Made by a program: the position numbers and the translations under genes. DNA of 64,000 nt from Alphaproteobacteria bacterium (GTDB lineage Bacteria; Myxococcota_A; UBA796; GCA-2862545): positions 248,001 to 312,000 of the forward strand of contig JACKEP010000005.1 in NCBI GenBank assembly GCA_020632915.1. Direction: 5' to 3'. Positions 45,680-53,622 of the stretch are shown piece by piece; position 1 is the first letter of the stretch; every line of letters begins with the position of its first letter. The notes beneath the pieces were generated by a model. It worked only from the letters and a program-made list of their open reading frames with translations, was not told the origin of the DNA and ran no database searches.

Positions 45680-45943
45680 GTGGACGACCGCCAGCAGCTT
45701 CGCGATCTCGCGCTGAACGACAAGGGATTCGTGTTCGACCCCCTCACCGGTGCGACGTTCAGCACCAACCCGACGGGTCTGCAGATCCTGCGGTTTCTGC
45801 AGGAGGGTGCAGACCGATCTGCCATTCTTGCAGGTCTCCAGGCCCGGTTCGACGTGCGCGGCGACGATCTGACCCGCGACCTCGACGAGTTCGTGAGCAC
45901 GTTGCGGCGCCAGGGCCTCGTCGGTCAGGACTTCGGCCTGTGA
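45680..45943 (+). CDS. PqqD-like protein (87 aa)
   Basis: The product has the PqqD-type winged-helix pattern: a short strand pair (GFVFDPLTGATFSTNPTG) leading into LQILRFLQEGADRSAILAGL, then DVRGDDLTRDLDEFVSTLRR and the final LVGQDFGL. PqqD domains bind leader peptides in RiPP pathways (RiPP recognition element), but stand-alone PqqD-like proteins also occur beside kinases and ATP-grasp enzymes without known precursors. GTG 45680 has GGAG at 45670-45673. Its stop overlaps the next start (GTGA), so it is the first gene of a five-gene coupled operon. No precursor peptide was recognised nearby. Confidence 0.8.
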   Translation: MDDRQQLRDLALNDKGFVFDPLTGATFSTNPTGLQILRFLQEGADRSAILAGLQARFDVRGDDLTRDLDEFVSTLRRQGLVGQDFGL

Positions 45944-47016
45944 GCGCCGGGTCACGCCGGACGTGGACGGTGGCCGTCACCGGGCTCAACGCCACCGACA
46001 ACCCCGGCCCCGGCGTGGGCGTGGTGCGCGCGCTGCGTGCGAGCCCCGAGTTCGACGGGCGGATCGTCGCCCTGGCCTACGACGCGCTCGAGCCGGGGCT
46101 GTACGCGCGGGACCTGGTCGACGACGCCTACCTCGTGCCCTACCCGTCGCAGGGCACCGAGGCGCTCCTCGCCCGGCTGGAGCACGTGCACGCCACCGTC
46201 GGCCTCGACGTGGTCATCCCCACGCTCGACGCGGAGCTGCCCGCGTTCATCGCGCTCCAGGATCGACTCGCGGCGCTCGGCATCGCCACGTTCCTGCCGA
46301 CGGCGGCCCAGCTGGAGGTGCGCAGCAAGGCCCGGCTCGTCGCCCTCGCGGCACAAGGCGGTCTGCCGGTGCCGGCGTCGCGGGTGGTGAACGATCCGGC
46401 CGAGCTGTACGCCATCCACCAGCACGTGCCCTACCCGCTGTGGGTCAAGGGGGCCTACTACGGCGCCGAGCGCGCCTGGACGCCCGACGAGGCCGTCACG
46501 GCCTGGCACAAGGTGGTGGCCACCTGGGGCCTGCCGGTGATCGTGCAGGCCCACGTCGAAGGGGAGGAGATCGACGTCAACGCCGTCGGCGACGGTCGCG
46601 GCGGGCTCGTCGGGGCCGTGCCGATGGCCAAGACGCTGCTCACCGACAAGGGCAAGGGCTGGGCGGGCATCGCCATCCAGGACCGGCAGGCGCTGGCGCT
46701 CGCGGCCCGGTTCGCCGAGGTCACCCGGTGGCGCGGACCGTTCGAGCTCGAGCTCGTGCGCGACCGGTCCGGTGGGTACCACCTGCTCGAGGTCAACCCG
46801 CGGTTCCCCGCGTGGTGCTTCCTGACGGCGGGTGCCGGGATGAACCTGCCGTGGGCGGTGGCCTGTCTCGCCCGCGGGGCGCCGCTGCCCGACCTGTCCA
46901 CCTACACCGTGGGCACGATGTTCGTCCGCATCGCGCTCGACCAGATCACGACGCTCGACACCTTCCGCGCGCTGGCCACCGAAGGCGAGTGGCACACCAC
47001 CCAGGAGACCCCGTGA
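45940..47016 (+). CDS. ATP-grasp ligase
   Basis: A 358-aa ATP-grasp enzyme of the carbamoyl-phosphate-synthase/carboxylate-amine ligase style. An N-terminal Rossmann-like domain (VAVTGLNATDNPGPGVGVVR) is followed by LEVRSKARLVALAAQGGLPV, the ATP-binding PLWVKGAYYGA, VIVQAHVEGEEIDVNAVGD, and the metal-binding PFELELVRD then YHLLEVNPRFPAW. These enzymes form acyl-phosphates and join a carboxylate to an amine or other nucleophile; the substrates here are unknown. GTG 45940 overlaps the PqqD stop and its own stop overlaps the decarboxylase start, so the three should be made together. Confidence 0.88.
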   Translation: MSAGSRRTWTVAVTGLNATDNPGPGVGVVRALRASPEFDGRIVALAYDALEPGLYARDLVDDAYLVPYPSQGTEALLARLEHVHATVGLDVVIPTLDAELPAFIALQDRLAALGIATFLPTAAQLEVRSKARLVALAAQGGLPVPASRVVNDPAELYAIHQHVPYPLWVKGAYYGAERAWTPDEAVTAWHKVVATWGLPVIVQAHVEGEEIDVNAVGDGRGGLVGAVPMAKTLLTDKGKGWAGIAIQDRQALALAARFAEVTRWRGPFELELVRDRSGGYHLLEVNPRFPAWCFLTAGAGMNLPWAVACLARGAPLPDLSTYTVGTMFVRIALDQITTLDTFRALATEGEWHTTQETP

Positions 47017-48365
47017 ACGACCTGCTGCCCGCCTACGAGCGGCCCGTCCTGGTGCGCCACGCCCGCGGGGCGATGAACAAGTTCTCGCGCGCCGCCTCGA
47101 TGCAGCCGGCCACCGAGCTCGACGGCGTGCCGTACGACCGCCTGCTGGAGGCCTACGGGTCGCCGCTGTTCGCGTTCTCCGAGCGCACGCTCGTGCAGAC
47201 CTACCGGCAGCTCGAGGACGCGTTCGCCACGCGCTGGCCCCGGGTGCGCATCGCGTGGTCCTACAAGACCAACTACCTCGACGGCATCTGCCGCCTGCTG
47301 CACCAGCAGGGGGCGTGGGCCGAGGTGGTGTCGGGCTTCGAGTACGACAAGGCCGTGCGCAACGGCGTGCCCGAGAGCCGGATCCACTTCAACGGCCCCG
47401 CGAAGTCCGAGGCCGATCTCGACAAGGCGTTCCGCGGCGACGCGATCGTGCACCTCGACCACTTCGACGAGCTGGCGCTGGCCGAGCGGGTGGCCCGCCG
47501 GCTCGGCGTGCGTCCCGGCGTGGCCCTACGCCTCAACCTCGCCACCGACGGCGTGCCGGCCTGGACGCGGTTCGGGTTCAACCTGGAGAGTGGAGAGGCC
47601 CTGTCGGCCGTGCGGCGCCTGATCGCGGGCGACGTCCTCCAGCTCGTGGGGTTGCACTGCCACATCGGCACGTTCATCCCCGAGGTCGGGCCCTACCAGC
47701 AGGCGGCCCGCAAGCTGGCGCTCTTCGCCAACCTCCTCCGCGCCGATCACGGCATCACCGTGGACTTCCTCGACCTCGGCGGCGGGTTCGCGTCGCACAA
47801 CACGCTCAAGGCGCAGTACCTGCCGGGCACCGAGGCGTCGCCGACGTTCGCCCGCTATGCCGAGGCCATCGTGGACGGGCTGGAGGCGCTCGACGTCGAC
47901 CCGCTGGAGCGCCCCACGCTCGTGCTCGAGACCGGTCGCGCGCTGGTCGACGACGCCGGGCACCTCGTGACCACCGTCGTCGCCAACAAGCGGCTGCCGG
48001 ACGGACGGCGCGCCCTCGTCCTCGACGCTGGCGTCAACAGCCTGTTCACCGCGTTCTGGTACAAGCACGACGTGGTGCCGACGGCCCCGGTCCACGGCAT
48101 CCCCGAGCCGACGATCCTGTACGGGCCGCTCTGCATGAACATCGACTGCATGCGTGACACGCTGCAGTTCCCCCCGATGTCGCCCGGCGAGCACCTCGTG
48201 TTCCACCACGTCGGCGCCTACAACGTCACCCAGTGGATGCAGTTCATCACCTACCGACCGGCCGTGTGCCTGGTGGGTCAGGACGGCCAGCACGCCCTGT
48301 TGCGGCGCCGGGAGACGCTCGACGACGTGGCGGGGTGCGAGGAGCTGCCCGCATGGATCGGGTAG
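47013..48365 (+). CDS. Fold-type III PLP-dependent decarboxylase (LysA/ODC-like)
   Basis: A 450-aa enzyme with intact catalytic features: PLP-lysine K85 (AWSYKTNYLDG), HCHIGT, the glycine loop LDLGGGFASH, ETGRALV, and near the end YGPLCMNIDCM, which gives the active-site Cys and Asp of the dimer partner, and VGAYNV, which gives the PLP-contacting Tyr. This family decarboxylates meso-diaminopimelate, ornithine, arginine or conjugates such as carboxynorspermidine. The first 40 residues are an unusual leader. It starts by GTGA overlap with AGGAG upstream. Beside an ATP-grasp ligase it may act on a ligated amino acid; lysine biosynthesis is unlikely from context. Confidence 0.88.
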   Translation: MNDLLPAYERPVLVRHARGAMNKFSRAASMQPATELDGVPYDRLLEAYGSPLFAFSERTLVQTYRQLEDAFATRWPRVRIAWSYKTNYLDGICRLLHQQGAWAEVVSGFEYDKAVRNGVPESRIHFNGPAKSEADLDKAFRGDAIVHLDHFDELALAERVARRLGVRPGVALRLNLATDGVPAWTRFGFNLESGEALSAVRRLIAGDVLQLVGLHCHIGTFIPEVGPYQQAARKLALFANLLRADHGITVDFLDLGGGFASHNTLKAQYLPGTEASPTFARYAEAIVDGLEALDVDPLERPTLVLETGRALVDDAGHLVTTVVANKRLPDGRRALVLDAGVNSLFTAFWYKHDVVPTAPVHGIPEPTILYGPLCMNIDCMRDTLQFPPMSPGEHLVFHHVGAYNVTQWMQFITYRPAVCLVGQDGQHALLRRRETLDDVAGCEELPAWIG

Positions 48366-50533
48366 GGGAGACGCCCGGTACGCGGGGCGTGCTCGACGAC
48401 ATCGCCCAGGCCTGCCTGCGCAGCTACGCCCAGATCCTGTTCTCGCGGTCGCTCGGGGTGGGAGGACTGCTCGTGCTCGCCACGCTGGTCGTGCCGCGGG
48501 TCGGGCTCACGGGGATGCTCGCGGTGCTCGGGGCGTGGGGGGTGGCGACGGCGCTCGGCTACGACCCCAGCACGGTCCGGAGCGGGCTGTACGGCTACAA
48601 CGCCCTGCTGGTCGGGCTGGGGATCGGCGCGCTGCTGGCGCCGGGGCCCCCGATGGTGTTCGTGCTCGTCGCGGCCGTGGTCGCGAGCGTGGCGCTGACG
48701 GCGGCGCTGCACGCGCTGCTGTCGGTGCACCTGCGCCTGCCGGTCTACACGCTGCCGTTCCTCGTCGTGTTCCCCGCTGTGCTGGGCGTGATCCATGGGG
48801 CGGGGTGGACCGCGTCGGCTGCGCCGGCCCTCGTGGCGGACGTCGCACCGAACTGGCTGGCGCCGCTGTCGGCCCTGGGGGCGCTGTTCTTCGTGCCCCA
48901 GGCAGAAGCGGGTCTCGTGGTGCTCGCGGCCCTGGTGGTCCACAGCCGCATCGCGACCGTGCTCGGTGCGCTGGGGCTGGTCGTGGCCCAGGCGGCCGTG
49001 GTCCTGGTGGGATCGGGGGCCTCGACCGACGTCGCCCAGACGCTGGGCTTCAACGTGGCGCTCGTGTGCGTCGGCCTCGGGGGGGTGTGGTTCGTGCCCA
49101 GCACGGCGTCGTTCGTGGTGGCGCTGGCGGGCGCGGCCGTGGCGGCGCTGCTCACCCTCGGGCTCGCGCCGCTGTCGGCGCGCCTGGGGGTGCCGCTGCT
49201 CGTGCTGCCGTTCAACGTCACGATGCTGGTGGGGCTGCTGGCGATGCGGCAGCGGGTGCGGGACGGGGCGCCCAAGGCTGTCGACTTCCTCGTCGGCACA
49301 CCCGAGCAGCACCTGCACCATCACCACACCCGCGTGGCGCGGTTCGGGTCCGACTACCTGCAGCGGTTCCGCGCCCCGTTCCACGGCGTGTGGACGTGCA
49401 CCCAGGGCGTGGACGGACCGACCACCCACCAGGGGCCGTGGGCCCAGGCCGCGGACTTCGAGGTGCTCGGCCCGGACGGTCTGCCGTATGCGGGGGAGGG
49501 CGCGCGGGTGGAGGACTTCCACTGCTACGGCATGCCGGTCCTCGCGGTCGCCGACGGCACGGTGGTGCACGTGGTCGACGGCGTGGCCGACAACCCCGTC
49601 GGGGCGGTCGACACGGTCGCCAACTGGGGCAACCTGGTGGTCGTGCAGCACGGGCCCGGCGTCTACAGCCTGCTCGCCCACCTCCAGCCGGGATCGATGG
49701 TCGTCAAGGCCGGACAGGTCGTGCGACGGGGCGAGCCGCTCGGGCGCTGCGGCAGCTCGGGGCGATCCCCCCGTCCCCACCTGCACCTGCAGCTGCAGGC
49801 CACCGCACGTCCTGGGGACGCGACGATCGCGTTCCAGCTCCACGACGTCGTGACCGTGCACGCGGACCGTCAGGAGCTGGTCGGCACCGTCGTGCCCGCC
49901 GTGGGGGACCGGCTCCGCAACCTGCATGTCGACACCAGCGTGGCCCGACGTCTCGATCCGGTGCTCGGGGAGCCCATGACGTTCTCCGTGTCCCACGGTG
50001 ACCACGCCGTCACGGAGACCGTGGTGCCCGAGCTCGACCTGCTCGGGGCGTCGTGGCTGCGGTCCCAGGAGCTGGGGGCTGCGCTGTCCTACCTGGCGCG
50101 CGACGGGCTGTTCACCGTCTACGACGTCCTGGGCAGCTCGGCGTCGGTGCTGCACCTGTGGCGCACGGCGCTGTCGCGCGTGCCGGCCGATCACCGGGAC
50201 GAGGTGGTGTGGACCGACCACCTGCCGCTGCGCGGGTACCTGCCGGCGCCGGTGCGCTGGCTCCTCGATCCGATCTCGCCGTTCCTCGGCCCGCGCGGGC
50301 TCACGATGCGCTACCGGCGCACGCGGGAGGGCAACCTCGTGGTGGTGCAGGGGCGGTCGGACACGACGGACCGGCGGGGGGTGCCCCGCGTGCAGACGCG
50401 CGCCACGCTCGGTCCCGAGGGGGTGCGTCAGCTGTCGGTGTCCGTCGGGGGCACGCTGCGCGTGGCGGTCCGGGAAGACGTGGACGCGCGCACGCCACAG
50501 GGCCAGTCGGTCCGAACAAGGGAGGCATCGTGA
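48353..50533 (+). CDS. Urea-transporter / M23-peptidase fusion
   Basis: A 726-aa protein. Residues 20-305 are a urea-transporter domain with two internally repeated halves, each carrying the pore signature (GYNALLVGLGIG at 81-92, GFNVALVCVGLGG at 232-244) and about ten hydrophobic helices. Residues 340-485 are an M23/LytM fold with candidate zinc ligands H359 (TTHQG), D368 (QAADF) and the HLH of RPHLHLQ, and an additional catalytic His443 (LLAHL). The last 240 residues are a beta-rich domain I cannot name. It overlaps the decarboxylase by 13 bp (ATG 48353). The peptidase half would lie in the periplasm if it follows normal topology. Confidence 0.87.
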   Translation: MDRVGETPGTRGVLDDIAQACLRSYAQILFSRSLGVGGLLVLATLVVPRVGLTGMLAVLGAWGVATALGYDPSTVRSGLYGYNALLVGLGIGALLAPGPPMVFVLVAAVVASVALTAALHALLSVHLRLPVYTLPFLVVFPAVLGVIHGAGWTASAAPALVADVAPNWLAPLSALGALFFVPQAEAGLVVLAALVVHSRIATVLGALGLVVAQAAVVLVGSGASTDVAQTLGFNVALVCVGLGGVWFVPSTASFVVALAGAAVAALLTLGLAPLSARLGVPLLVLPFNVTMLVGLLAMRQRVRDGAPKAVDFLVGTPEQHLHHHHTRVARFGSDYLQRFRAPFHGVWTCTQGVDGPTTHQGPWAQAADFEVLGPDGLPYAGEGARVEDFHCYGMPVLAVADGTVVHVVDGVADNPVGAVDTVANWGNLVVVQHGPGVYSLLAHLQPGSMVVKAGQVVRRGEPLGRCGSSGRSPRPHLHLQLQATARPGDATIAFQLHDVVTVHADRQELVGTVVPAVGDRLRNLHVDTSVARRLDPVLGEPMTFSVSHGDHAVTETVVPELDLLGASWLRSQELGAALSYLARDGLFTVYDVLGSSASVLHLWRTALSRVPADHRDEVVWTDHLPLRGYLPAPVRWLLDPISPFLGPRGLTMRYRRTREGNLVVVQGRSDTTDRRGVPRVQTRATLGPEGVRQLSVSVGGTLRVAVREDVDARTPQGQSVRTREAS

Positions 50534-51129
50534 GGAGGTCGACGTGGGTGCTGCTGGGGGTGCTGTGGCCGACGCTGGCGTCTGCCGAGCCCGCCGCGTG
50601 GAGCCGGTCGTACGCGGCCGAAGCGCGCGGGGATCTGCCGTCGGCGCTCTCGGCGCTGGACGGTGACGCGAGCGATCCCTACCTGCTCGCGCTGCGCAAG
50701 GGCTGGCTGCTCTACCTGTCCGGGCGACACACCGAGGCGATCACGGCCTACCAGCAGGCGATCGCGGCGTCGCACGGCGCGATCGAGGCCCGGCTCGGCG
50801 CCACCCTGCCGCTGATGGCGCTGCGACGCTGGCAGGACGCGGAGAAGGCGGCCGGCGAGGTGTTGGCGCTCGCGCCGCACGACAAGACGGCGCTGACGCG
50901 ACGGGCGTGGTGCCTGTTCAACCTGGGCCGCTACGGAGAGGCCGAGGTGGCCTACCGGCAGGCGTGGACGGACTGGCCGTCGGATCCGGATCTGGGCGCC
51001 GGGGTGGGCTGGTCGCTGCTGCGCCAGGGCAAGAAGGACGCCGCGCGCGCGGTGTTCGACCGCATCCTGGCGTTCGCACCCGACCACGCGTCGGCCAACG
51101 AGGGGCAGCAGGCCGCGACCGCGCCGTAG
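50530..51129 (+). CDS. Secreted TPR protein
   Basis: A 199-aa protein with signal peptide (WVLLGVLWPTLASA, then EPAAWS) and four to five TPR hairpins: AAEARGDLPSALSALDGD, KGWLLYLSGRHTEAITAYQQ, LPLMALRRWQDAEKAAGEVL, AWCLFNLGRYGEAEVAYRQA, WSLLRQGKKDAARAVFDRIL. It is probably periplasmic and a protein-interaction partner; its repeats recall the N-terminal TPRs of the barrel protein at 44460. GTG 50530 overlaps the preceding stop (GTGA) with GGAGG at 50521-50525. It is the last gene of the PqqD/ATP-grasp operon. Confidence 0.82.
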   Translation: MRRSTWVLLGVLWPTLASAEPAAWSRSYAAEARGDLPSALSALDGDASDPYLLALRKGWLLYLSGRHTEAITAYQQAIAASHGAIEARLGATLPLMALRRWQDAEKAAGEVLALAPHDKTALTRRAWCLFNLGRYGEAEVAYRQAWTDWPSDPDLGAGVGWSLLRQGKKDAARAVFDRILAFAPDHASANEGQQAATAP

Positions 51130-51132
51130 CGG

Positions 51133-51157
51133 GCGCAGGGACGGCCCTGTCCTGCGC
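51133..51157. terminator. Hairpin at end of the PqqD/ATP-grasp operon
   Basis: GCGCAGGGAC (51133-51142) pairs with GTCCTGCGC (51149-51157) with one bulged G and a 6-nt loop, between the convergent TPR and radical SAM genes. Confidence 0.5.
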
Positions 51158-51176
51158 TGTCGTCAGGTGCGCTGTC

Positions 51177-52244
51177 TCAGGGGGCGGCGGACCGGGCGCC
51201 CAGGCGCCGCAGCACGTCGTCGACGCGCCAGGCGACGCGGTCGCGCACGCCCTTGAGCCCGAAGGCCACCAGGCCCGCACGGCTCATCACCGCGAACCGC
51301 GCCACCTCGCAACCGCCGCACGCGTCGGGGATGGTGCCGCTGCGCAGCGTGTCGGCGAGCGCCTGGCGCCGGGCGAGGATCGTCTCGCGCGGGGTGGTGA
51401 CCACGTGACCGAGGCCGTGGCGCGCGGTGTCCTTGACCATGCAGCATGGGGTGACGTCGCCGGTGCGGTGCACGTACAGGCCGCGGTCGAGGTAGGGGCA
51501 GGTGCCGAGCGCGGGCCGCCACCCCTCCATCAGCTCGTCGTAGAAGCCGCGCACGGCGCCCCGCGACGCCTCGATGGCGCGCAGGTCGGCGTTGGCCCAG
51601 AACGCGATCCAGATGCGCTCGACCGTGGCGGCGTCGAGGGCCTCGGCGGCGACGGCGTCGCCGTAGTGCTGGGCGTAGCTGTCCATCTCCTGCAGCGGCT
51701 GCAGGGTGACCCCGCCGTCGAGCCCGAGGCGCCGGTACAGCGCCAGGATCGCGGGCAGGTCGTTGCGGGTGCGCTGCAGCACGGTGACCGACAGGCCCAC
51801 GACGGGCCGATCGAGGCCCCGACGGCGTCGCTCCGCCATCAGGTGTTCCAGGTTGCGCAGCACCTTGTCGAGCTTGCCGCCGCGGATCTGCTGGAAGGCG
51901 ACGGGATCCGGCGACTCGATGGAGACACTGATCTTGTCGACGCCGGCGTCGAGCAGGCGGTCGACGACCGCGGGCTTGAGCAGGCTGCCGTTGGTGATGA
52001 ACGAGACCTGCACGTCGCGGGCGCGCAGCGCGTCGACCATGTCGAGGAAGCGCGGGTGCAGGATCGACTCGCCCTCGCCCTGGAGCTCGACGTGGCGCAG
52101 CTCCGGGAACGCGGCGAGCGTGGCCTCGAAGGTCTCCCAGGCGAGGTCCTCCTGGGGCATGTGGCGCCCGCAGCAGAAGCCACAGGTGAAGTTGCACCGG
52201 GTGGTGGGCTCGAGCTGGACGAAGGTGGCCTGGGGCGTGGTCAC
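51177..52244 (-). CDS. Radical SAM/SPASM-like protein
   Basis: A 355-aa radical SAM protein. The SAM cluster is CNFTCGFC (C-x3-C-x2-C) near residue 20. Barrel motifs follow (HVELQGEGESILHPRFLDMV, SFITNGSLLKPAVVDRLLDA, DKISVSIESPD). The C-terminal Cys set CPYLDRG...TPCCMVKD...CGGCE matches a SPASM/twitch region that binds a further Fe-S cluster, as in peptide-modifying or sugar-modifying enzymes. GTG 52244 is chosen for GGAG at 52253-52250; an ATG at 52280 is in frame. It faces the PqqD/ATP-grasp operon tail-to-tail, so it may or may not belong to that system. Confidence 0.82.
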   Translation of the reverse strand: MTTPQATFVQLEPTTRCNFTCGFCCGRHMPQEDLAWETFEATLAAFPELRHVELQGEGESILHPRFLDMVDALRARDVQVSFITNGSLLKPAVVDRLLDAGVDKISVSIESPDPVAFQQIRGGKLDKVLRNLEHLMAERRRRGLDRPVVGLSVTVLQRTRNDLPAILALYRRLGLDGGVTLQPLQEMDSYAQHYGDAVAAEALDAATVERIWIAFWANADLRAIEASRGAVRGFYDELMEGWRPALGTCPYLDRGLYVHRTGDVTPCCMVKDTARHGLGHVVTTPRETILARRQALADTLRSGTIPDACGGCEVARFAVMSRAGLVAFGLKGVRDRVAWRVDDVLRRLGARSAAP

Positions 52245-52356
52245 TGTGGCTCCGACAGGTCGGGGCCCTGTAGCCGGCATCCTCTCCCGGCGCCGCCCGG
52301 CCCCACCGTGCTACGTGCGGGCGTCGCCGGAGCGTCGTCCGGCGGGAGGCCGCTCG

Positions 52357-53241
52357 ATGGGCTGGGGAACCAAGCTGGCGCTGGCGCACGCGATGGCCGT
52401 CCTCGGGGCCGTGTTCAGCCTCGTCGTGCTCATCCCCCATCCCGAGCTGTGGGCCGGCCTGCCCGGTTCGAACACCGCGTTCCAGGTGGCCATGCAGCAC
52501 GGGGGCCCGCTGCACATCGTGCTCGGCGCGGCCGCGATGCTCGCCGTCGGCCAGGCCGCGTTCGGGTGGCGCCGCACGCTGGTGTGGTTCGGCTGCGCCA
52601 CGGCGATCTCCCTGACGATGGAGCTGCTCGGCACCGGCACCGGCTGGCCGTTCGGGGCCTACGCCTACACCCACGGCCTCGGTCCGAAGGTGCTCGGGCG
52701 TGTGCCGTTCGTCATCCCGCTGTCGTGGTACTACCTGGGCTTCTCCGCGTGGCTCGTGGCGGCCGTCGGCCTGCGGCGCCTCGGGGTGAAGGCGGCGTGG
52801 CCGGCCGTGCTGCTCGGGGTGTGGCTGCTGATGGCGTGGGACCTCGTGCTCGACCCGGCGATGGCCCACCCGGACCTGCCCGTGAAGTTCTGGGTGTGGC
52901 ACGAGCGCGGCGCGTACGTCGGCATGCCCCTGGTCAACCTCGTCGGCTGGATCGGCACGGGCCTGCTGTTCATCGGGCTGGGACGTGCCCTGTGGGGCGA
53001 CGACGAGGGCCTGGAGCGCGTGCCGGTCGCGCTGCCGTTCGGGATCTACGTGCTCAACGTGGGGTTCGGCGCCGTGCTCTGCGCCAGCGTCGGCCTGTGG
53101 GCGCCGATCGTGCTCGCGCTGGTCGCGGGCATCGCGCCCGCCACGATCGTGTGGTGGCGTCGCCCGGTGCCTCCCGATCCGCAGCACCGTTCCGGCGATG
53201 TCGCGGACGTGCGCGATGCAACGGTACTTCCGGAGCGCTGA
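52357..53241 (+). CDS. cruF: CruF-type carotenoid 1,2-hydratase
   Basis: A 294-aa polytopic membrane protein of the CruF/bisanhydrobacterioruberin hydratase family (DUF422). Diagnostic blocks are MELLGTGTGWPFGAYAYT, GRVPFVIPLSWYYLGFSAW, MAWDLVLDPAMAH, KFWVWHERGAYVGMPLVN. CruF adds water to the 1,2 double bond of linear or monocyclic carotenoid ends, giving the tertiary hydroxyl that is then glycosylated. ATG 52357 has GGCGGGAGG 7 nt upstream and a TACGTG element at 52312-52317. The ACP/acyltransferase genes follow on the same strand after a 110-nt gap; a glycosyltransferase is at 41558. Confidence 0.85.
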   Translation: MGWGTKLALAHAMAVLGAVFSLVVLIPHPELWAGLPGSNTAFQVAMQHGGPLHIVLGAAAMLAVGQAAFGWRRTLVWFGCATAISLTMELLGTGTGWPFGAYAYTHGLGPKVLGRVPFVIPLSWYYLGFSAWLVAAVGLRRLGVKAAWPAVLLGVWLLMAWDLVLDPAMAHPDLPVKFWVWHERGAYVGMPLVNLVGWIGTGLLFIGLGRALWGDDEGLERVPVALPFGIYVLNVGFGAVLCASVGLWAPIVLALVAGIAPATIVWWRRPVPPDPQHRSGDVADVRDATVLPER

Positions 53242-53351
53242 GGGCCCCGTGAGCGGGGGTCACGAACCGTCACGGCGCGGACTGTCGCGGCCCCGTCGCT
53301 GTGTTACCGTCCCGGCGCCGCAGCGCGACGCACGGCAGGGAGCCAGGCGAG

Positions 53352-53612
53352 ATGGGCAAGCTGGACACCGCGATGATCGGGCGGGAGCTCTGTTCCTTCC
53401 TGAAGACCGAGGTGCTGGCACCCGGCGTCCATCTCGACGAGGACGCGCCGCTGGCCGAGGTGGGCGTCGACTCCTTCTCGCTGATGGAGCTGGTCCTGTT
53501 CATCGAGCGGCGCTTCGGCATCGTGCTGCCGATGGCCGCGCTCACGCCCGACAACGTGCGCTCGGTGCGCGCGCTCGGCGCCTGCCTGGTCGAGGTCGCC
53601 TCGGCCGCCTGA
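53352..53612 (+). CDS. Acyl carrier protein
   Basis: An 86-aa stand-alone carrier protein with the phosphopantetheine attachment Ser41 in VGVDSFSLMELVLFIERRFG and the usual four-helix pattern. It differs from housekeeping AcpP (DSF instead of DSL, long helix 1), so it probably serves a dedicated pathway with the acyltransferase and ligase downstream. ATG 53352 lies 42 nt after a TACCGT (53305-53310) that may be its -10. The next gene begins 10 nt after its stop. Confidence 0.9.
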   Translation: MGKLDTAMIGRELCSFLKTEVLAPGVHLDEDAPLAEVGVDSFSLMELVLFIERRFGIVLPMAALTPDNVRSVRALGACLVEVASAA

Positions 53613-53622
53613 TCGGAGTCCG

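Noticed and set aside
45680..52244. A RiPP precursor peptide belonging to the PqqD-like protein and the radical SAM protein
   Set aside because: The operon genes overlap with no room between them, the 65-nt gap before the PqqD gene and the 47-nt gap after the operon hold no credible small gene, and the radical SAM gene is convergent rather than co-transcribed. A precursor elsewhere in the genome cannot be excluded.
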